Positions 34,377 to 44,146 of a DNA stretch of 55,233 bases are shown here, piece by piece. Position 1 is the first letter of the stretch, and every line of letters starts with the position of its first letter. Made by a program: the position numbers and the translations under genes. The DNA comes from Bacillus sp. AFS015802 (GTDB taxonomy: Bacteria; Bacillota; Bacilli; Bacillales; Bacillaceae_B), in contig NZ_NTUP01000061.1 in assembly GCF_002561455.1 (NCBI RefSeq), forward strand, positions 10,780-66,012. The letters run 5' to 3'. The notes below the pieces were generated by a model that did no database searches, was not told the DNA's origin, and worked only from the letters and a program-made list of their open reading frames with translations.

Positions 34377-35408
34377 ATGACACAAGCATTGATTGCCATC
34401 ACGATACTATGGGGATTCGTCTTTATCTATGCCGTCATGGCGACCATGGACTTCGGCGCCGGTTTCTGGTCGATGATCTATATCAACCATGACAAAACGA
34501 AAGCGACGAATATTGCCAATCGGTATCTGTCCCCCACCTGGGAGGTAACGAATACATTCATCGTCGCCCTCGTAGTCGCCGTCTACAGTATGTTTCCGGG
34601 TGCTGCTTATTCATTGGGAACCGTATTACTCGTTCCGGGAAGTTTGATTCTGCTGCTTCTGGCCCTGCGGAGTGCCTTCCTGGTATTCTCTCATGTGGCA
34701 GATGACTACAGAAAGCCACTGACGTATGTAACAGGAATTACAGGGCTCCTGATTCCTGGCCTGCTCATCAGCGTCCTTCCCATTTCCCATGGCCCTTATA
34801 TCGACTTTGAAGACGGCCAGACGCTTCTCCTTGGGAAACTGTTCAGCAGTCCCCATGAGTATGCTTTCTTTGGATTCGCTGTTGCCAGTACGTTGTTTCT
34901 GTCATCCCTGCTTCTCGCTGACTACTCGAAGGCTTCCAAGGAATTCGAAGCCTTCAAGGTGTATCGCCGTGACGCTCTGATCATCGGTCCCATTTCGGTT
35001 GTCATGGCCTTTCTCATCATGTTCACAATGAAAAGGGAGGCCACCTGGATTTACGACCGGATGATGGATGACCTGCCGATCTTGTTGATTTCCCTGCTCG
35101 GGTTCCTCGTCGCGGGCGGCGCTTTGTTCCTGCCGACGAATAAGGAAGGAATGAAAGGGATGCCCCGTGTGGCCGTCATTGCCGTTACCTTTCAATATGT
35201 ATTGGCGAGTTATGTATACGGTAAAGCACACTTACCTTATATCATCTATCCGGAAGTCACGATCCAGTCCGGGTTCACGGATCCCAACTCGTTTAAAGCC
35301 GTGTTCATCACCTATATTGTCGGATTCATCATCCTGTTTCCAGGGTTTGTTTACTTCTGGAGCTTGTTTATGAATGATAAACGATATTTAAGGCAAAAAA
35401 GTGAATGA
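34377..35408 (+). CDS. ythB: Cytochrome bd-type quinol oxidase subunit II YthB
   Basis: 343-residue CydB-family subunit with about nine hydrophobic segments. It starts with the typical Trp-Gly-Phe segment and MDFGAGFWSMIY. It pairs with YthA to form the terminal oxidase. AATTGGAGGTG precedes the ATG, and the gene begins 21 bp after ythA. B. subtilis has a third small gene after ythB that I do not see here. Confidence 0.95.
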   Translation: MTQALIAITILWGFVFIYAVMATMDFGAGFWSMIYINHDKTKATNIANRYLSPTWEVTNTFIVALVVAVYSMFPGAAYSLGTVLLVPGSLILLLLALRSAFLVFSHVADDYRKPLTYVTGITGLLIPGLLISVLPISHGPYIDFEDGQTLLLGKLFSSPHEYAFFGFAVASTLFLSSLLLADYSKASKEFEAFKVYRRDALIIGPISVVMAFLIMFTMKREATWIYDRMMDDLPILLISLLGFLVAGGALFLPTNKEGMKGMPRVAVIAVTFQYVLASYVYGKAHLPYIIYPEVTIQSGFTDPNSFKAVFITYIVGFIILFPGFVYFWSLFMNDKRYLRQKSE

Positions 35409-35416
35409 CTTACGAA

Positions 35417-35445
35417 AGCTCCGAGACTCTCGGAGCTATTTTTCT
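35417..35445 (+). terminator. Terminator of ythAB
   Basis: AGCTCCGAG (35417-35425) and CTCGGAGCT (35429-35437) form a tight stem followed by ATTTTTC, about 9 bp after the stop. Confidence 0.9.
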
Positions 35446-35515
35446 TATCATTTGCTTATCCGTTCCCCCGGCCTTACACTAACGATAGAAATTCAATTTG
35501 AAAGGATGATCCATT

Positions 35516-36235
35516 GTGGCACAATCGATTAAAGGGAAAATCGCTTATATTACGGGTGCTGCCCGGGGAATCGGAAAGGCGACGGCCTTGGAACTGGCCC
35601 GTGAAGGCGTCCATGTAGGACTGGTAGCCCGCACAGAAAGAACCCTTGAAAAGGTGGCAGAGGAAGCACGTTCCCTTGGCGTGAAGGCAAGTGTCGCTGT
35701 AGCTGACATTTCCAATATGGAGCAAGTGGACCAAGCCGTTTCGAAACTTAAAAGTGAACTCGGACCAGCCGACATCCTGATCAATAATGCCGGCATTGGA
35801 ACGTACGGATCGTTCCTCGAGATCGATCCAGAAGATTGGAAACGGACCTTTGAAGTCAACGTGTTCGGAACCTACTATGTCACACGTGCCGTCCTTCCCC
35901 AGCTCATTGAAAAGAACCGGGGCGACATCATCAACATCTCATCCAGCAGCGGATTGAAAGGTACGGCAGGAAGCACGGCTTACAGCGGATCGAAGTTTGC
36001 CGTCCAGGGCATGACGGAGGCACTGATGCAGGAAGTGAGAAAACATAATATCCGTGTCATGACCCTGAACCCGAGCCTCGTGGCAACGGACCTGACCTTT
36101 GATAACCTGGATGAAGCTGACAAGGATAAATACATGCAGCCCGAGGACCTGGCGGAACATATGGTATCCCAGCTGAAATTACATCCTCGCATCTTTATCA
36201 AGCAATCTCTTCAGTGGGCAACGAACCCATTTTAA
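35516..36235 (+). CDS. SDR-family oxidoreductase (YoxD/3-ketoacyl-ACP reductase-like)
   Basis: 239-residue SDR. TGAARGIG near residue 14, NNAGIG near 88, and catalytic Ser-Tyr-x3-Lys (SSSSG; AYSGSKFA) are complete. The C-terminal tail (HPRIFIKQSLQWATNPF) resembles B. subtilis YoxD. FabG-type activity on acyl-ACP is often assigned to this group without proof. GTG start, 9 bases after AAAGGA. Single gene with its own terminator. Confidence 0.88.
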   Translation: MAQSIKGKIAYITGAARGIGKATALELAREGVHVGLVARTERTLEKVAEEARSLGVKASVAVADISNMEQVDQAVSKLKSELGPADILINNAGIGTYGSFLEIDPEDWKRTFEVNVFGTYYVTRAVLPQLIEKNRGDIINISSSSGLKGTAGSTAYSGSKFAVQGMTEALMQEVRKHNIRVMTLNPSLVATDLTFDNLDEADKDKYMQPEDLAEHMVSQLKLHPRIFIKQSLQWATNPF

Positions 36236-36236
36236 G

Positions 36237-36268
36237 AAAAGCCCAGAGCACGTGGCTCTGGGCTTTAT
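36237..36268. terminator. Terminator between the SDR gene and menC
   Basis: AAAGCCCAGAGC and GCTCTGGGCTTT pair around ACGTG directly after the SDR stop; T richness is modest but the stem is strong. Confidence 0.88.
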
Positions 36269-36299
36269 CTGTTTCCATACGATCTACACTTCCACCTTA

Positions 36300-37406
36300 T
36301 CAAAGGGAAAACGTTTCTTTATAATCTGTAACGGCACTCAAGCGGGTTCTGTTGAGCTCCACACCGATCCCGCTTCCTTCCAGCCTGGATGCTACGCCAT
36401 TTCTCACCACGATCGGAGAGGTAATGATATCTTCCTCCCAGTATTTCGAAGAAGAGGAAATATCCCCTGGGATCGAGAATCCTTCCAGGGTGGCAATGGC
36501 CAGATTATGAGCCCGTGAAACCCCGAACTCGATCATCCCGCCACACCAAACCTTGATGTCATTGTTCTGGCAGAGACGGTAGATTTCCAAAGCACTTGTA
36601 TACCCCCCGACCCTGCCAAGCTTGATGTTGACCACCCCGCAGCTCTTCAGATGGATGGCACTTCGCATGTCATGGGGGGTCACGATGCTTTCATCGAGAC
36701 AGATAGGAGTGGTTAACTCCTCTTGCAACAGAGAATGTTCAACTATGTCGTCGATACCAAGCGGCTGTTCGATCATCTCCAAGTCGAACTCATCCAAAGC
36801 CTGGAGCTGTGCTTTGTCTTCAAGGGTATACGCTGAATTGGCATCCGCTAAAAGGGAAAGGCTTGGAAAATGGGCCCTCAACTCTTTTACAATCCCGACA
36901 TCCGCACCTGGGGAGATTTTCAGCTTTATGCGCTGATATCCTTCCTGCATGAGGTCCCCGGCCTCTTTGACCATCTCCTGAACGCTGCCCGCGCCGACCA
37001 CGGCTCCGGCAAGGACCTCTTCTCTCGTACCGCCTATCACATCCCAAAGAGGCAGATGTTGCTGTCTTGCATAAAGATCCCATAACGCCATTTCAAGCGC
37101 GGCCTTTGCCATGCTGTTCCCTCTGACGGCTTCAAACCTCTTCCCGATTTCTTCAGGGTGCTGAAATGGTTTGCTGTTCATAAGGGGGATCAATACATCC
37201 TTCAGCATGTGATAAGACGTCTTCACGGTTTCCTCTGTATACCAAGGCGTCGAGAAAGCGACACCTTCTCCAAGTCCACATAAACCGTCCTTGTCTTCTA
37301 CCTCGAGGATGATCCCTTCCCGTTTCTCAACCGTTTGAAGATGGGTCACAAATGGCTTTTTTAAAGGCATTGAAACAATATGGAGCGTGACCGATTTAAT
37401 CTTCAT
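36300..37406 (-). CDS. menC: o-Succinylbenzoate synthase MenC
   Basis: About 368 residues, enolase superfamily. It dehydrates SHCHC to o-succinylbenzoate in menaquinone synthesis. The KLKISPG Lys region, the Asp/Glu metal ligands (LLADANSAY, EQPLG, DESI) and the later KLGRVGG are present in order. I start at ATG 37406, 9 bases from GGAG; the ORF opens two codons earlier. It overlaps the menE stop by 11 bp, so it is translationally coupled to menE. Confidence 0.95.
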   Translation of the reverse strand: MKIKSVTLHIVSMPLKKPFVTHLQTVEKREGIILEVEDKDGLCGLGEGVAFSTPWYTEETVKTSYHMLKDVLIPLMNSKPFQHPEEIGKRFEAVRGNSMAKAALEMALWDLYARQQHLPLWDVIGGTREEVLAGAVVGAGSVQEMVKEAGDLMQEGYQRIKLKISPGADVGIVKELRAHFPSLSLLADANSAYTLEDKAQLQALDEFDLEMIEQPLGIDDIVEHSLLQEELTTPICLDESIVTPHDMRSAIHLKSCGVVNIKLGRVGGYTSALEIYRLCQNNDIKVWCGGMIEFGVSRAHNLAIATLEGFSIPGDISSSSKYWEEDIITSPIVVRNGVASRLEGSGIGVELNRTRLSAVTDYKETFSL

Positions 37407-38892
37407 CGGCAACCACTCCTTTATCCCATTTATCCCTGAGCACTCTTCTCAGCAGTTTATTTGATGCATTTCGTGGAAGTTCATCCACAAAGACGATTTT
37501 TTTCGGTCGTTTATAAGAAGCCAGATTCTCACTGCAGTGCTTTATGATTTCCTCTTTAGTAAGAGGCTCTTTCTTCACGATGAAGGCACAGGGAATCTGG
37601 CCCCATTCGTCACTTGCGATTCCTGCCACTCCTGCATCCTCCACCCCGTCACAGCCCAGCAGCACACTTTCAATTTCCGCAGGGTACACATTTTCGCCTC
37701 CGGATATGATCAGGTCTGATCGCCTATCCATTACAAATAGAAATCCTTCTTCGTCCACATAGCCGATATCACCTGTATGAAACCACCCGGAATCAAAGCT
37801 TGCGGCATTGGCTTCTTCCCTTCGATAATAGCCGCTTGTCACATTCGGCCCTTTCACAAGGATTTCCCCTTCTTGATTCGATCCTTTATCACTCATGATT
37901 TTTAATTCAGAAGGAAACAGAGGCTTTCCGGCCGACCCGAGCTTTGACATACTGTACTCTGGTGACAATGTCACAATTTGAGAGGCCGTTTCCGTCATAC
38001 CATAGGTTTGGAAAACCGGCACTCCTTTTTCTTTACACTTCTCCAGTAAAGGTAGCGGCGCCGGACCACCGCCCAACAGCATACACCGGAAATTCGGGTG
38101 ATAAGTTCTTTCACCTATGTCTTTCATCAAACGGGAGAGCATATTGCTGACAACCGACATGATTGTAACCTGTCCAGACATTAATTCCCTATTGATTCCT
38201 TCCACGTCAAAGCTTTCAAACAGACGAACGTTCATTCCATAAATGACGCTTCTCATCAGGATTGAATAGCCGCTGATATGAAAAAGGGGCACGGAGCAAA
38301 GCCATGTATCATTTTCATTTATACCGAGATTAAGTGAAGAACCAATGGCGCTCCACCAGTGATTTCCGTACGATTGAAGAACCCCTTTTGGAGCTCCCGT
38401 CGTTCCCGACGTGTACATGACCGAGCAAGCTTGGTCTAAATGAAAATGATCCTTCACCTCAAAGCTTGTTGGAGGAGTTTGAAATAATTGAGAGAAGGAG
38501 ACCCCCTTAACGTCTTCTTCTAAAAAAGACAGTTTTTCCTCAAACTCATCATCATAAAGAACCATGGATAGCTCCATATCCCGGATCTGGAACGATAGTT
38601 CATTTTCACTTAATTTATTGTTCAATAATACGGTCGTAAAACCCAATTGTTGAATGGCATGAATGAGCAACACGGATTCCACTTTGTTTTTAATCATGAG
38701 TCCTATAAAGGGGTGAGAGGGATGTTTCACAATGGTATGCAGTTGTTCACCGATCGCAATGGCCTTCTCCCACAACTCATTGAATGTATACTCCACATCC
38801 CCATTGCTTAACGCCATCCGATCAGGGGTTAAAAACGCTCTTTGTTTTAGCCAGTTAGGCAGTTGCTGTGTTGTCATCCTTTTATTTTCCAT
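37396..38892 (-). CDS. menE: o-Succinylbenzoate--CoA ligase MenE
   Basis: 498-residue acyl-adenylate enzyme that activates o-succinylbenzoate with ATP and CoA. The P-loop-like motif YTSGTTGAPKG is near residue 167, GWFHTGD near 367 and the C-terminal catalytic Lys region near the end (PRNASNKLLRR). The first ATG (38892) follows AGGAAAGG closely; a second at 38877 gives the N-terminus seen in B. subtilis MenE, so the start may be there. It heads a menE-menC unit, separated from menB by a terminator. Confidence 0.95.
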   Translation of the reverse strand: MENKRMTTQQLPNWLKQRAFLTPDRMALSNGDVEYTFNELWEKAIAIGEQLHTIVKHPSHPFIGLMIKNKVESVLLIHAIQQLGFTTVLLNNKLSENELSFQIRDMELSMVLYDDEFEEKLSFLEEDVKGVSFSQLFQTPPTSFEVKDHFHLDQACSVMYTSGTTGAPKGVLQSYGNHWWSAIGSSLNLGINENDTWLCSVPLFHISGYSILMRSVIYGMNVRLFESFDVEGINRELMSGQVTIMSVVSNMLSRLMKDIGERTYHPNFRCMLLGGGPAPLPLLEKCKEKGVPVFQTYGMTETASQIVTLSPEYSMSKLGSAGKPLFPSELKIMSDKGSNQEGEILVKGPNVTSGYYRREEANAASFDSGWFHTGDIGYVDEEGFLFVMDRRSDLIISGGENVYPAEIESVLLGCDGVEDAGVAGIASDEWGQIPCAFIVKKEPLTKEEIIKHCSENLASYKRPKKIVFVDELPRNASNKLLRRVLRDKWDKGVVADED

Positions 38893-39019
38893 TCCTTTCC
38901 TATCGGTTCTGTTACAAGATGTGTTTATTGATGGTTTTATATGGGTGGTGAAATCATATTGTACATCGTTCCTGCCATTTTGGACCTTGCTCTCTAAATA
39001 AACTTCCCGTAACTATACA

Positions 39020-39058
39020 AAAAAAGCCCGATGAATCCATCACAGATTCATCAGGCCG
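39020..39058 (-). terminator. Terminator after menB
   Basis: On the minus strand GCCTGATGAATC and GATTCATCGGGC pair around TGTGATG.. and are followed by seven T, 10 bp after the menB stop. It should separate menFDHB from menEC, at least in part. Confidence 0.88.
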
Positions 39059-39068
39059 CCTCAAATCA

Positions 39069-39887
39069 TCAAGGGAAACGAGGGAATTGTCCGAAGTCCG
39101 GCTTACGCTTTTCTTTGAATGCGTCACGGCCTTCTTTCGCTTCTTCCGTTGTGTAGTATAGAAGGGTAGCGTCACCTGCAAGCTGCTGCAGTCCTGCCAG
39201 TCCATCTGTATCTGCATTGAAAGAAGCTTTTAGGAAACGAAGGGCAGTCGGGCTCTTTTCAAGCATTTCTGAAGCCCACTGAACCGTTTCTGCTTCAAGC
39301 TGCTCGTATGGAACCACTGTATTGACAAGGCCCATTTCAAGCGCTTCCTGTGCGTTGTACTGACGGCATAGGTACCAGATTTCTTTCGCTTTCTTGTGAC
39401 CGACGATGCGTGCAAGGTATCCTGCACCGTATCCTGCGTCAAAGCTTCCTACTTTAGGACCCGTTTGTCCAAAGATTGCATTGTCAGCAGCAATCGTAAT
39501 ATCACATACGACATGAAGGACGTGTCCCCCACCGATCGCGTACCCGGCTACCATTGCGATGACAGGTTTCGGGATCACACGGATCAGACGCTGCAGGTCC
39601 AATACGTTCAAGCGAGGAATTTCATCTTCCCCGACATATCCGCCGTGTCCACGGACACGTTGGTCGCCACCTGAACAGAATGCTTTTTCACCGGCACCTG
39701 TCAACACGATGACACCGACTTTGGAATCGTCGCGTGCATAAGCAAATGCATCGATTAATTCCATTACCGTTTTAGGACGGAATGCGTTACGTACTTCTGG
39801 TCGATTGATCGTAATCTTAGCGATCCCATTGTAAGTTTCGTACAAAATATCTTCGTAGTTTCTTTCTGAAACCCATTCAAAAGCCAT
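39069..39887 (-). CDS. menB: 1,4-Dihydroxy-2-naphthoyl-CoA synthase MenB
   Basis: 272-residue crotonase-fold enzyme that cyclises o-succinylbenzoyl-CoA to DHNA-CoA. The segments [27 protein letters not shown] and [16 protein letters not shown] are diagnostic for MenB and include the oxyanion-hole glycines. AAAGGAGGAAC precedes the ATG. It is fourth in the menF-D-H-B operon. Confidence 0.97.
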   Translation of the reverse strand: MAFEWVSERNYEDILYETYNGIAKITINRPEVRNAFRPKTVMELIDAFAYARDDSKVGVIVLTGAGEKAFCSGGDQRVRGHGGYVGEDEIPRLNVLDLQRLIRVIPKPVIAMVAGYAIGGGHVLHVVCDITIAADNAIFGQTGPKVGSFDAGYGAGYLARIVGHKKAKEIWYLCRQYNAQEALEMGLVNTVVPYEQLEAETVQWASEMLEKSPTALRFLKASFNADTDGLAGLQQLAGDATLLYYTTEEAKEGRDAFKEKRKPDFGQFPRFP

Positions 39888-39902
39888 TTAGTTGTTCCTC
39901 CT

Positions 39903-40712
39903 TTATGTAGTTAACAGTAGATCCTCTATTATTGTACCAAACTTTCGCGGTTCTTCCACATGAATTGCATGACCTGTGTTGGAAAATGTCACAATATTGA
40001 ACGCAGGATTGAGCTTTTTCATATTTTCTGCAATCCCAACGAACTTTTGATCCAGCTCCCCGACAAGTAAGTGAACCGGAATAGAGAGCTTCCCAAGCTC
40101 CCCCCATAAAGAATCCTGTGCGCCTGTCCCCATCCCCCTTAAGCTATTGGATAAGCCTATGGTAGATTGGCTCAGACGCTGTTTTCTGATTTCAGAGCGT
40201 TCTTCGGCCGAAAGTCTTTTCTGAGACGCAAACAAGGGAATCTCTTGCCAGAAATCGACAAAATTTTTAATTCCCTCTCTCTCGATTCTTTCAGCAAGAC
40301 CTTGATCCTTCTTCCTGCGCTCTGCTCTTGCTTCAAGCGTCTTCAGTCCAGGTGAAGAGCTTTCGAGTATCAACGTTTTCACCTTTTGAGGATACTTCAC
40401 GCTAAAGTGAAGAGCAGTACGGCCTCCCATGGAATAACCGAGCAATACGGCATTTCCAATGCCAAGCTGGTTAAGTATATAGTAAATATCCTCTGATACC
40501 CGATCCATCGTATATCTGCTGTCATCTTTTGGGGAATCCGTCCGTCCGTGACCAATCAAATCAATGCTGACGCATTGATAGGAAGCGGACAATGCATCGG
40601 TGACAGATGCCCACGTTGTCGTGTCACCCGTGAAGCCGTGAAGGAAAACCAACGGCTCTCCCTTTCCTTTAATTTCTACAAAATATCGAATATCATTCAC
40701 TTGAAGAATCAA
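39903..40712 (-). CDS. menH: SHCHC synthase MenH (YtxM)
   Basis: About 269 residues, alpha/beta hydrolase fold. It eliminates pyruvate from SEPHCHC to give SHCHC. The HGFTGD start of the oxyanion region, the nucleophile motif GYSMGGRTA, and the late GHAIHVEEP catalytic His are all present. A GTG at 40721 sits on the ribosome site, whereas TTG 40712 lies 8 bases from AAGGG, so I use the latter. It overlaps the menD end by 20 bp. Confidence 0.93.
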   Translation of the reverse strand: MILQVNDIRYFVEIKGKGEPLVFLHGFTGDTTTWASVTDALSASYQCVSIDLIGHGRTDSPKDDSRYTMDRVSEDIYYILNQLGIGNAVLLGYSMGGRTALHFSVKYPQKVKTLILESSSPGLKTLEARAERRKKDQGLAERIEREGIKNFVDFWQEIPLFASQKRLSAEERSEIRKQRLSQSTIGLSNSLRGMGTGAQDSLWGELGKLSIPVHLLVGELDQKFVGIAENMKKLNPAFNIVTFSNTGHAIHVEEPRKFGTIIEDLLLTT

Positions 40713-42447
40713 GGTGTTCACCCTTCATATTCTGCGTCATTTCCCGGGAAACAAAATTCCACAATTTCCGATGATTTGCTACATTTTCTTCCCGATTGGT
40801 CATCACTTCAATGATCTTGATCCCCTTGCTTTGATCTGCTTCCTGGAGAGCCGGGATAAAATCGCGTTCGGATGTGACGTGGAAATAACGTGCACCGTAA
40901 AGCTTTGCGGCATGGGCAAATGCAAGGTCCATCGGCGTACCGAACAGGTCTTCGAAGTGAGTCTGATCACCTGCTTGCGGCAGATACGAAAAGATCCCCC
41001 CACCATTATTGTTCATGACCACGATCGTCATATCCAACTGATATTTCCTTGCCGTCAACAAGCCGTTCAAATCATGGAAAAAAGCGAGATCACCGATCAG
41101 GAGATACATCGGCTGCGATTTCGTACTTATACCGAGAGCCGTGGATACCACACCGTCAATCCCATTGGCGCCGCGGTTGGCAAAGATGCGAAGGGAGCGG
41201 TCATTCGTGAAGAAGTAAGTATCCAGGTCACGGATCGGCATGCTGTTACTTGAAAACAATGTGGACCCTTCAGGCAAATGTCGGATCAGCTGATGGACGG
41301 CCATTCCTTCATCCCAGGCCTGGTGACCCTTTACCAGTAACTGTTTTGTTTGGTCATTGACCTTTTTCCAATGATGCAGCCAGTCCATATCTTCACGACG
41401 ACTCTGTTTCATCAGGCTCTGACAGAACAGGTTTTCTTCACAATGGATGTAATCGGTTCCCCGAGCCGTCGGGTCCTGCCAATCTCCCCCCTTGCTCACC
41501 ACCCACGTCGGAACGTCACTCAGGTTTTTCAGGAAAAGCATAAGTGCCTTCGATACCGGCATGGCACCGAAACGGATGATGAGATCAGGATGTAATGATT
41601 CTTTGAGTCCATCGATTCTGAGGAATGTATCGTAGCAATCTATGATATTTTCTTTCGAATGGCTTCCACTCCGGACAAAGGACAGTGGATCAGCAAGGAT
41701 GGGAAGTCCATATTCCCCCGCCAATCCTGTAATGGACTGAACGGCATCTTCGTTTAATCCTGGTCCGCAAACAATCAGGCCGCGTTGTGCGCTCACGATT
41801 TTTTCATGTAGTTCATGCACCGACGCCTGAGATAGTTGCCGGTCTCCTTGAAGGACCTTTTTTACAGCCTTTGCTTCAGTAAATTCCACCTGTTGCAAAT
41901 CCGGTATCAGGGGCTCCCTGAATGGGAAGTTATAGTGAACCGGACCTTCGGGATAGGCCGTCGATGCTGCCGCTCCCCTTGCGGCAGATGACCGGGCATA
42001 TTGAATTATGGAGGGAAGGCTTTCCGGCAGTGCCATATCAATGGACCATTTCACATGTTTTCCATATAAATCGATTTGATTGATGGCTTGCGGCGCCCCT
42101 ACTTCCCTGAGCTCATGAGGACGGTCAGCCGTCAGGACGATGAGAGGTACCCTTGCATAGCGTGCTTCAATGACAGCAGGATAATAATTCGCCCCGGCGG
42201 TTCCCGAACTGCATAGGATGGCGACGGGCTTTTTCTTTGCCTTCGCGATTCCCAATCCGAAAAAAGCCGCAGATCGTTCGTCTACGTTTATATATGTTTT
42301 CACAGCCGGATGGTGGGCAAATAGCAACGCCAAAGGAGTAGAACGAGAGCCAGGACTGATGACTACTTCGTCTACTCCATTCCCTACCAATTCCTCTACG
42401 AATGCCGCTAAATAATCTGTCAATTTCTGCTGATGTTCATCAATCAT
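40693..42447 (-). CDS. menD: SEPHCHC synthase MenD
   Basis: 584-residue ThDP-dependent enzyme that joins isochorismate and 2-oxoglutarate to SEPHCHC, the committed step of menaquinone synthesis. The N-terminal ThDP Glu region (SPGSRSTPLAL), the cofactor motif GDLAFFHDLNGLLT and the NNNGGGIFSYLP segment are MenD hallmarks. GGGGG lies ahead of the ATG. Its start overlaps the menF stop by 8 bp. Confidence 0.97.
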   Translation of the reverse strand: MIDEHQQKLTDYLAAFVEELVGNGVDEVVISPGSRSTPLALLFAHHPAVKTYINVDERSAAFFGLGIAKAKKKPVAILCSSGTAGANYYPAVIEARYARVPLIVLTADRPHELREVGAPQAINQIDLYGKHVKWSIDMALPESLPSIIQYARSSAARGAAASTAYPEGPVHYNFPFREPLIPDLQQVEFTEAKAVKKVLQGDRQLSQASVHELHEKIVSAQRGLIVCGPGLNEDAVQSITGLAGEYGLPILADPLSFVRSGSHSKENIIDCYDTFLRIDGLKESLHPDLIIRFGAMPVSKALMLFLKNLSDVPTWVVSKGGDWQDPTARGTDYIHCEENLFCQSLMKQSRREDMDWLHHWKKVNDQTKQLLVKGHQAWDEGMAVHQLIRHLPEGSTLFSSNSMPIRDLDTYFFTNDRSLRIFANRGANGIDGVVSTALGISTKSQPMYLLIGDLAFFHDLNGLLTARKYQLDMTIVVMNNNGGGIFSYLPQAGDQTHFEDLFGTPMDLAFAHAAKLYGARYFHVTSERDFIPALQEADQSKGIKIIEVMTNREENVANHRKLWNFVSREMTQNMKGEHLDSSSE

Positions 42448-43846
42448 GGACGGTTCCCCCTAATGCACGGAGCATTGGTCGAAATTTCATCTGTGTTTCT
42501 TTAAATTCACTTTCGGGCTCTGAATCGGCTACGATTCCGCACCCCGCATACAAGTAGGCTTTCTCTCCCTGAAGGAGACCCGAGCGGAGGGCGACGGCAT
42601 ACTCACCATTTCCGTAGGCGTCGATCCAGCCGATGGGAGCGGCATATAGGCCGCGGTCCATCTCTTCTTCCTGCCTGATCACATGCATCGCCAGATCTCT
42701 CGGCACCCCGCCCAAAGCGGGAGTCGGATGCAGCTTTTCAACCAGGTTTAAAAGCGAGGTATGCTCGGATGCCCGGCCGATGACAGGCGTGTACAAATGC
42801 TGGATATCCTTCAGCTTCATCAGTTGAGGCGAAGAAGGAATCGACAGGCTGTCGCAGAAAGGCTTCAGTGCCCGTTGGATGCTGTCGACCACAAGCTGGT
42901 GCTCGTAGCGGTTCTTTTCATCCTCGAGCAGCTCTTCCCCAAGCTTTTCATCGCTCACAAGGGTATCCCCCCTCGCGGTCGATCCCGCAAGGCAGGTGGA
43001 GAGGATTTCTTCCCCCGTCTTCTTGACGAGGCGTTCCGGAGTGGCTCCTATAAAGCAGCTTTCTTCCCTTTCAAAGCTGAATACAAAGCTGTCGGGCTGC
43101 TGTTTCCACAGGTTATCCAATACGAAATCCGATGACACCCGTCTGTCGAAAGCCACTTCACATTTCCTTGCCAGTACGACCTTATCCATCTCACCCTGCT
43201 GTAAACGCTTGACTACACTTTGAACGGAATCCTTCCATTCGTCAGGCTTCACATCCCGGTTCCCTAGCCACTCAGGACGTTCAGGAATGATTGCCTTGCG
43301 GGCGTTTGCCAGAAGCTCCTCTCTCAAACTGATCCGTTCATGGAATAAGCGTTCATCGTCTTCAGGGTGGCAGATGACATTCATCGTTAAGTAATTCATC
43401 TTCCCGGTCTTTGTCAACATGAACATCGGGAGCTGGAATGAACCGGTAGAGAAATGACTCCACTCATCACTGTCTTCGTTCAGCGGGTCGAAACTGAAAC
43501 CGCCGAATAATAATGGACCTGTGCCTGCCCATTTATCCCCTGTCACGACCACAGATTCTCTGATTAAGCGCTTCCACTCATTCTCAACGGTGAAAAATCG
43601 CTCCTGCATCTCATCTGTGGACAGTATCTGAGCCGCTCCCAGTCCTACAAGCGTGATGGTATGATCACGGTCCTTCCATAAAAAGCGCTCTCCATGAAAA
43701 GAGCTTCCTCCATAATAAAAAGAGAGAGGATCGACGACATCGACTTCCTCCACGATGCTGAGAAGGACGGGGTGATGTATTTGTTTAGCCTTCATTTTGG
43801 CTGTATCATATGCTTTTTCAATATTGGTTTTATGGATGGTAACCAA
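42440..43846 (-). CDS. menF: Isochorismate synthase MenF
   Basis: About 468 residues, chorismate-binding family. It isomerises chorismate to isochorismate, the first step of the men pathway. The C-terminal catalytic domain holds FIGATPERL, the CLAGSTARG loop, LHPTPALGG and the final GCGIVADSEPESE metal-binding motif. I start at TTG 43846, 7 bases after TTTGGGGG; the frame is open eight codons further. First gene of menF-D-H-B, with a clear promoter upstream. Confidence 0.95.
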   Translation of the reverse strand: MVTIHKTNIEKAYDTAKMKAKQIHHPVLLSIVEEVDVVDPLSFYYGGSSFHGERFLWKDRDHTITLVGLGAAQILSTDEMQERFFTVENEWKRLIRESVVVTGDKWAGTGPLLFGGFSFDPLNEDSDEWSHFSTGSFQLPMFMLTKTGKMNYLTMNVICHPEDDERLFHERISLREELLANARKAIIPERPEWLGNRDVKPDEWKDSVQSVVKRLQQGEMDKVVLARKCEVAFDRRVSSDFVLDNLWKQQPDSFVFSFEREESCFIGATPERLVKKTGEEILSTCLAGSTARGDTLVSDEKLGEELLEDEKNRYEHQLVVDSIQRALKPFCDSLSIPSSPQLMKLKDIQHLYTPVIGRASEHTSLLNLVEKLHPTPALGGVPRDLAMHVIRQEEEMDRGLYAAPIGWIDAYGNGEYAVALRSGLLQGEKAYLYAGCGIVADSEPESEFKETQMKFRPMLRALGGTVHD

Positions 43847-43892
43847 CTGAATTCCCCCAAACAAAATCACGTACAGTATTCAAACTTACTAT

Positions 43893-43921
43893 AAGATACA
43901 CCTGTACCTATGGTGTGTCAA
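43893..43921 (-). promoter_or_regulatory. Sigma-A promoter of menFDHB
   Basis: Minus strand: perfect TTGACA (43916-43921), 17-bp spacer, TATCTT (43893-43898), about 47 bp ahead of the menF start. The divergent menA promoter begins about 135 bp away. Confidence 0.85.
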
Positions 43922-44057
43922 CGAAGTTCAAGACATGTTTACAATATTTATCCTTATTATATATAATAAACCCTTTTTCTCCTTTTGAGAAACCAAAAGC
44001 GTTGTAAAAGTCCTCATTTACTGGAAAATAGAACCTTCACGAATTTGTAGAAAATGA

Positions 44058-44086
44058 TTGACAGTCCTCCTCCCTTTACCTACACT
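44058..44086 (+). promoter_or_regulatory. Sigma-A promoter of menA
   Basis: TTGACA (44058-44063), 17-bp spacer and TACACT (44081-44086), about 60 bp ahead of the menA start. Confidence 0.82.
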
Positions 44087-44146
44087 TTAATCTGTAAAGG
44101 AATTGTAATGTTTTCTGAAAATTCCTTATTGCGTAAGGGAGAGAGA

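Noticed and set aside
40714..41253. 179-codon frame antisense to menD
   Set aside because: Lies wholly opposite a clear ThDP enzyme, has no SD and no recognisable motif.
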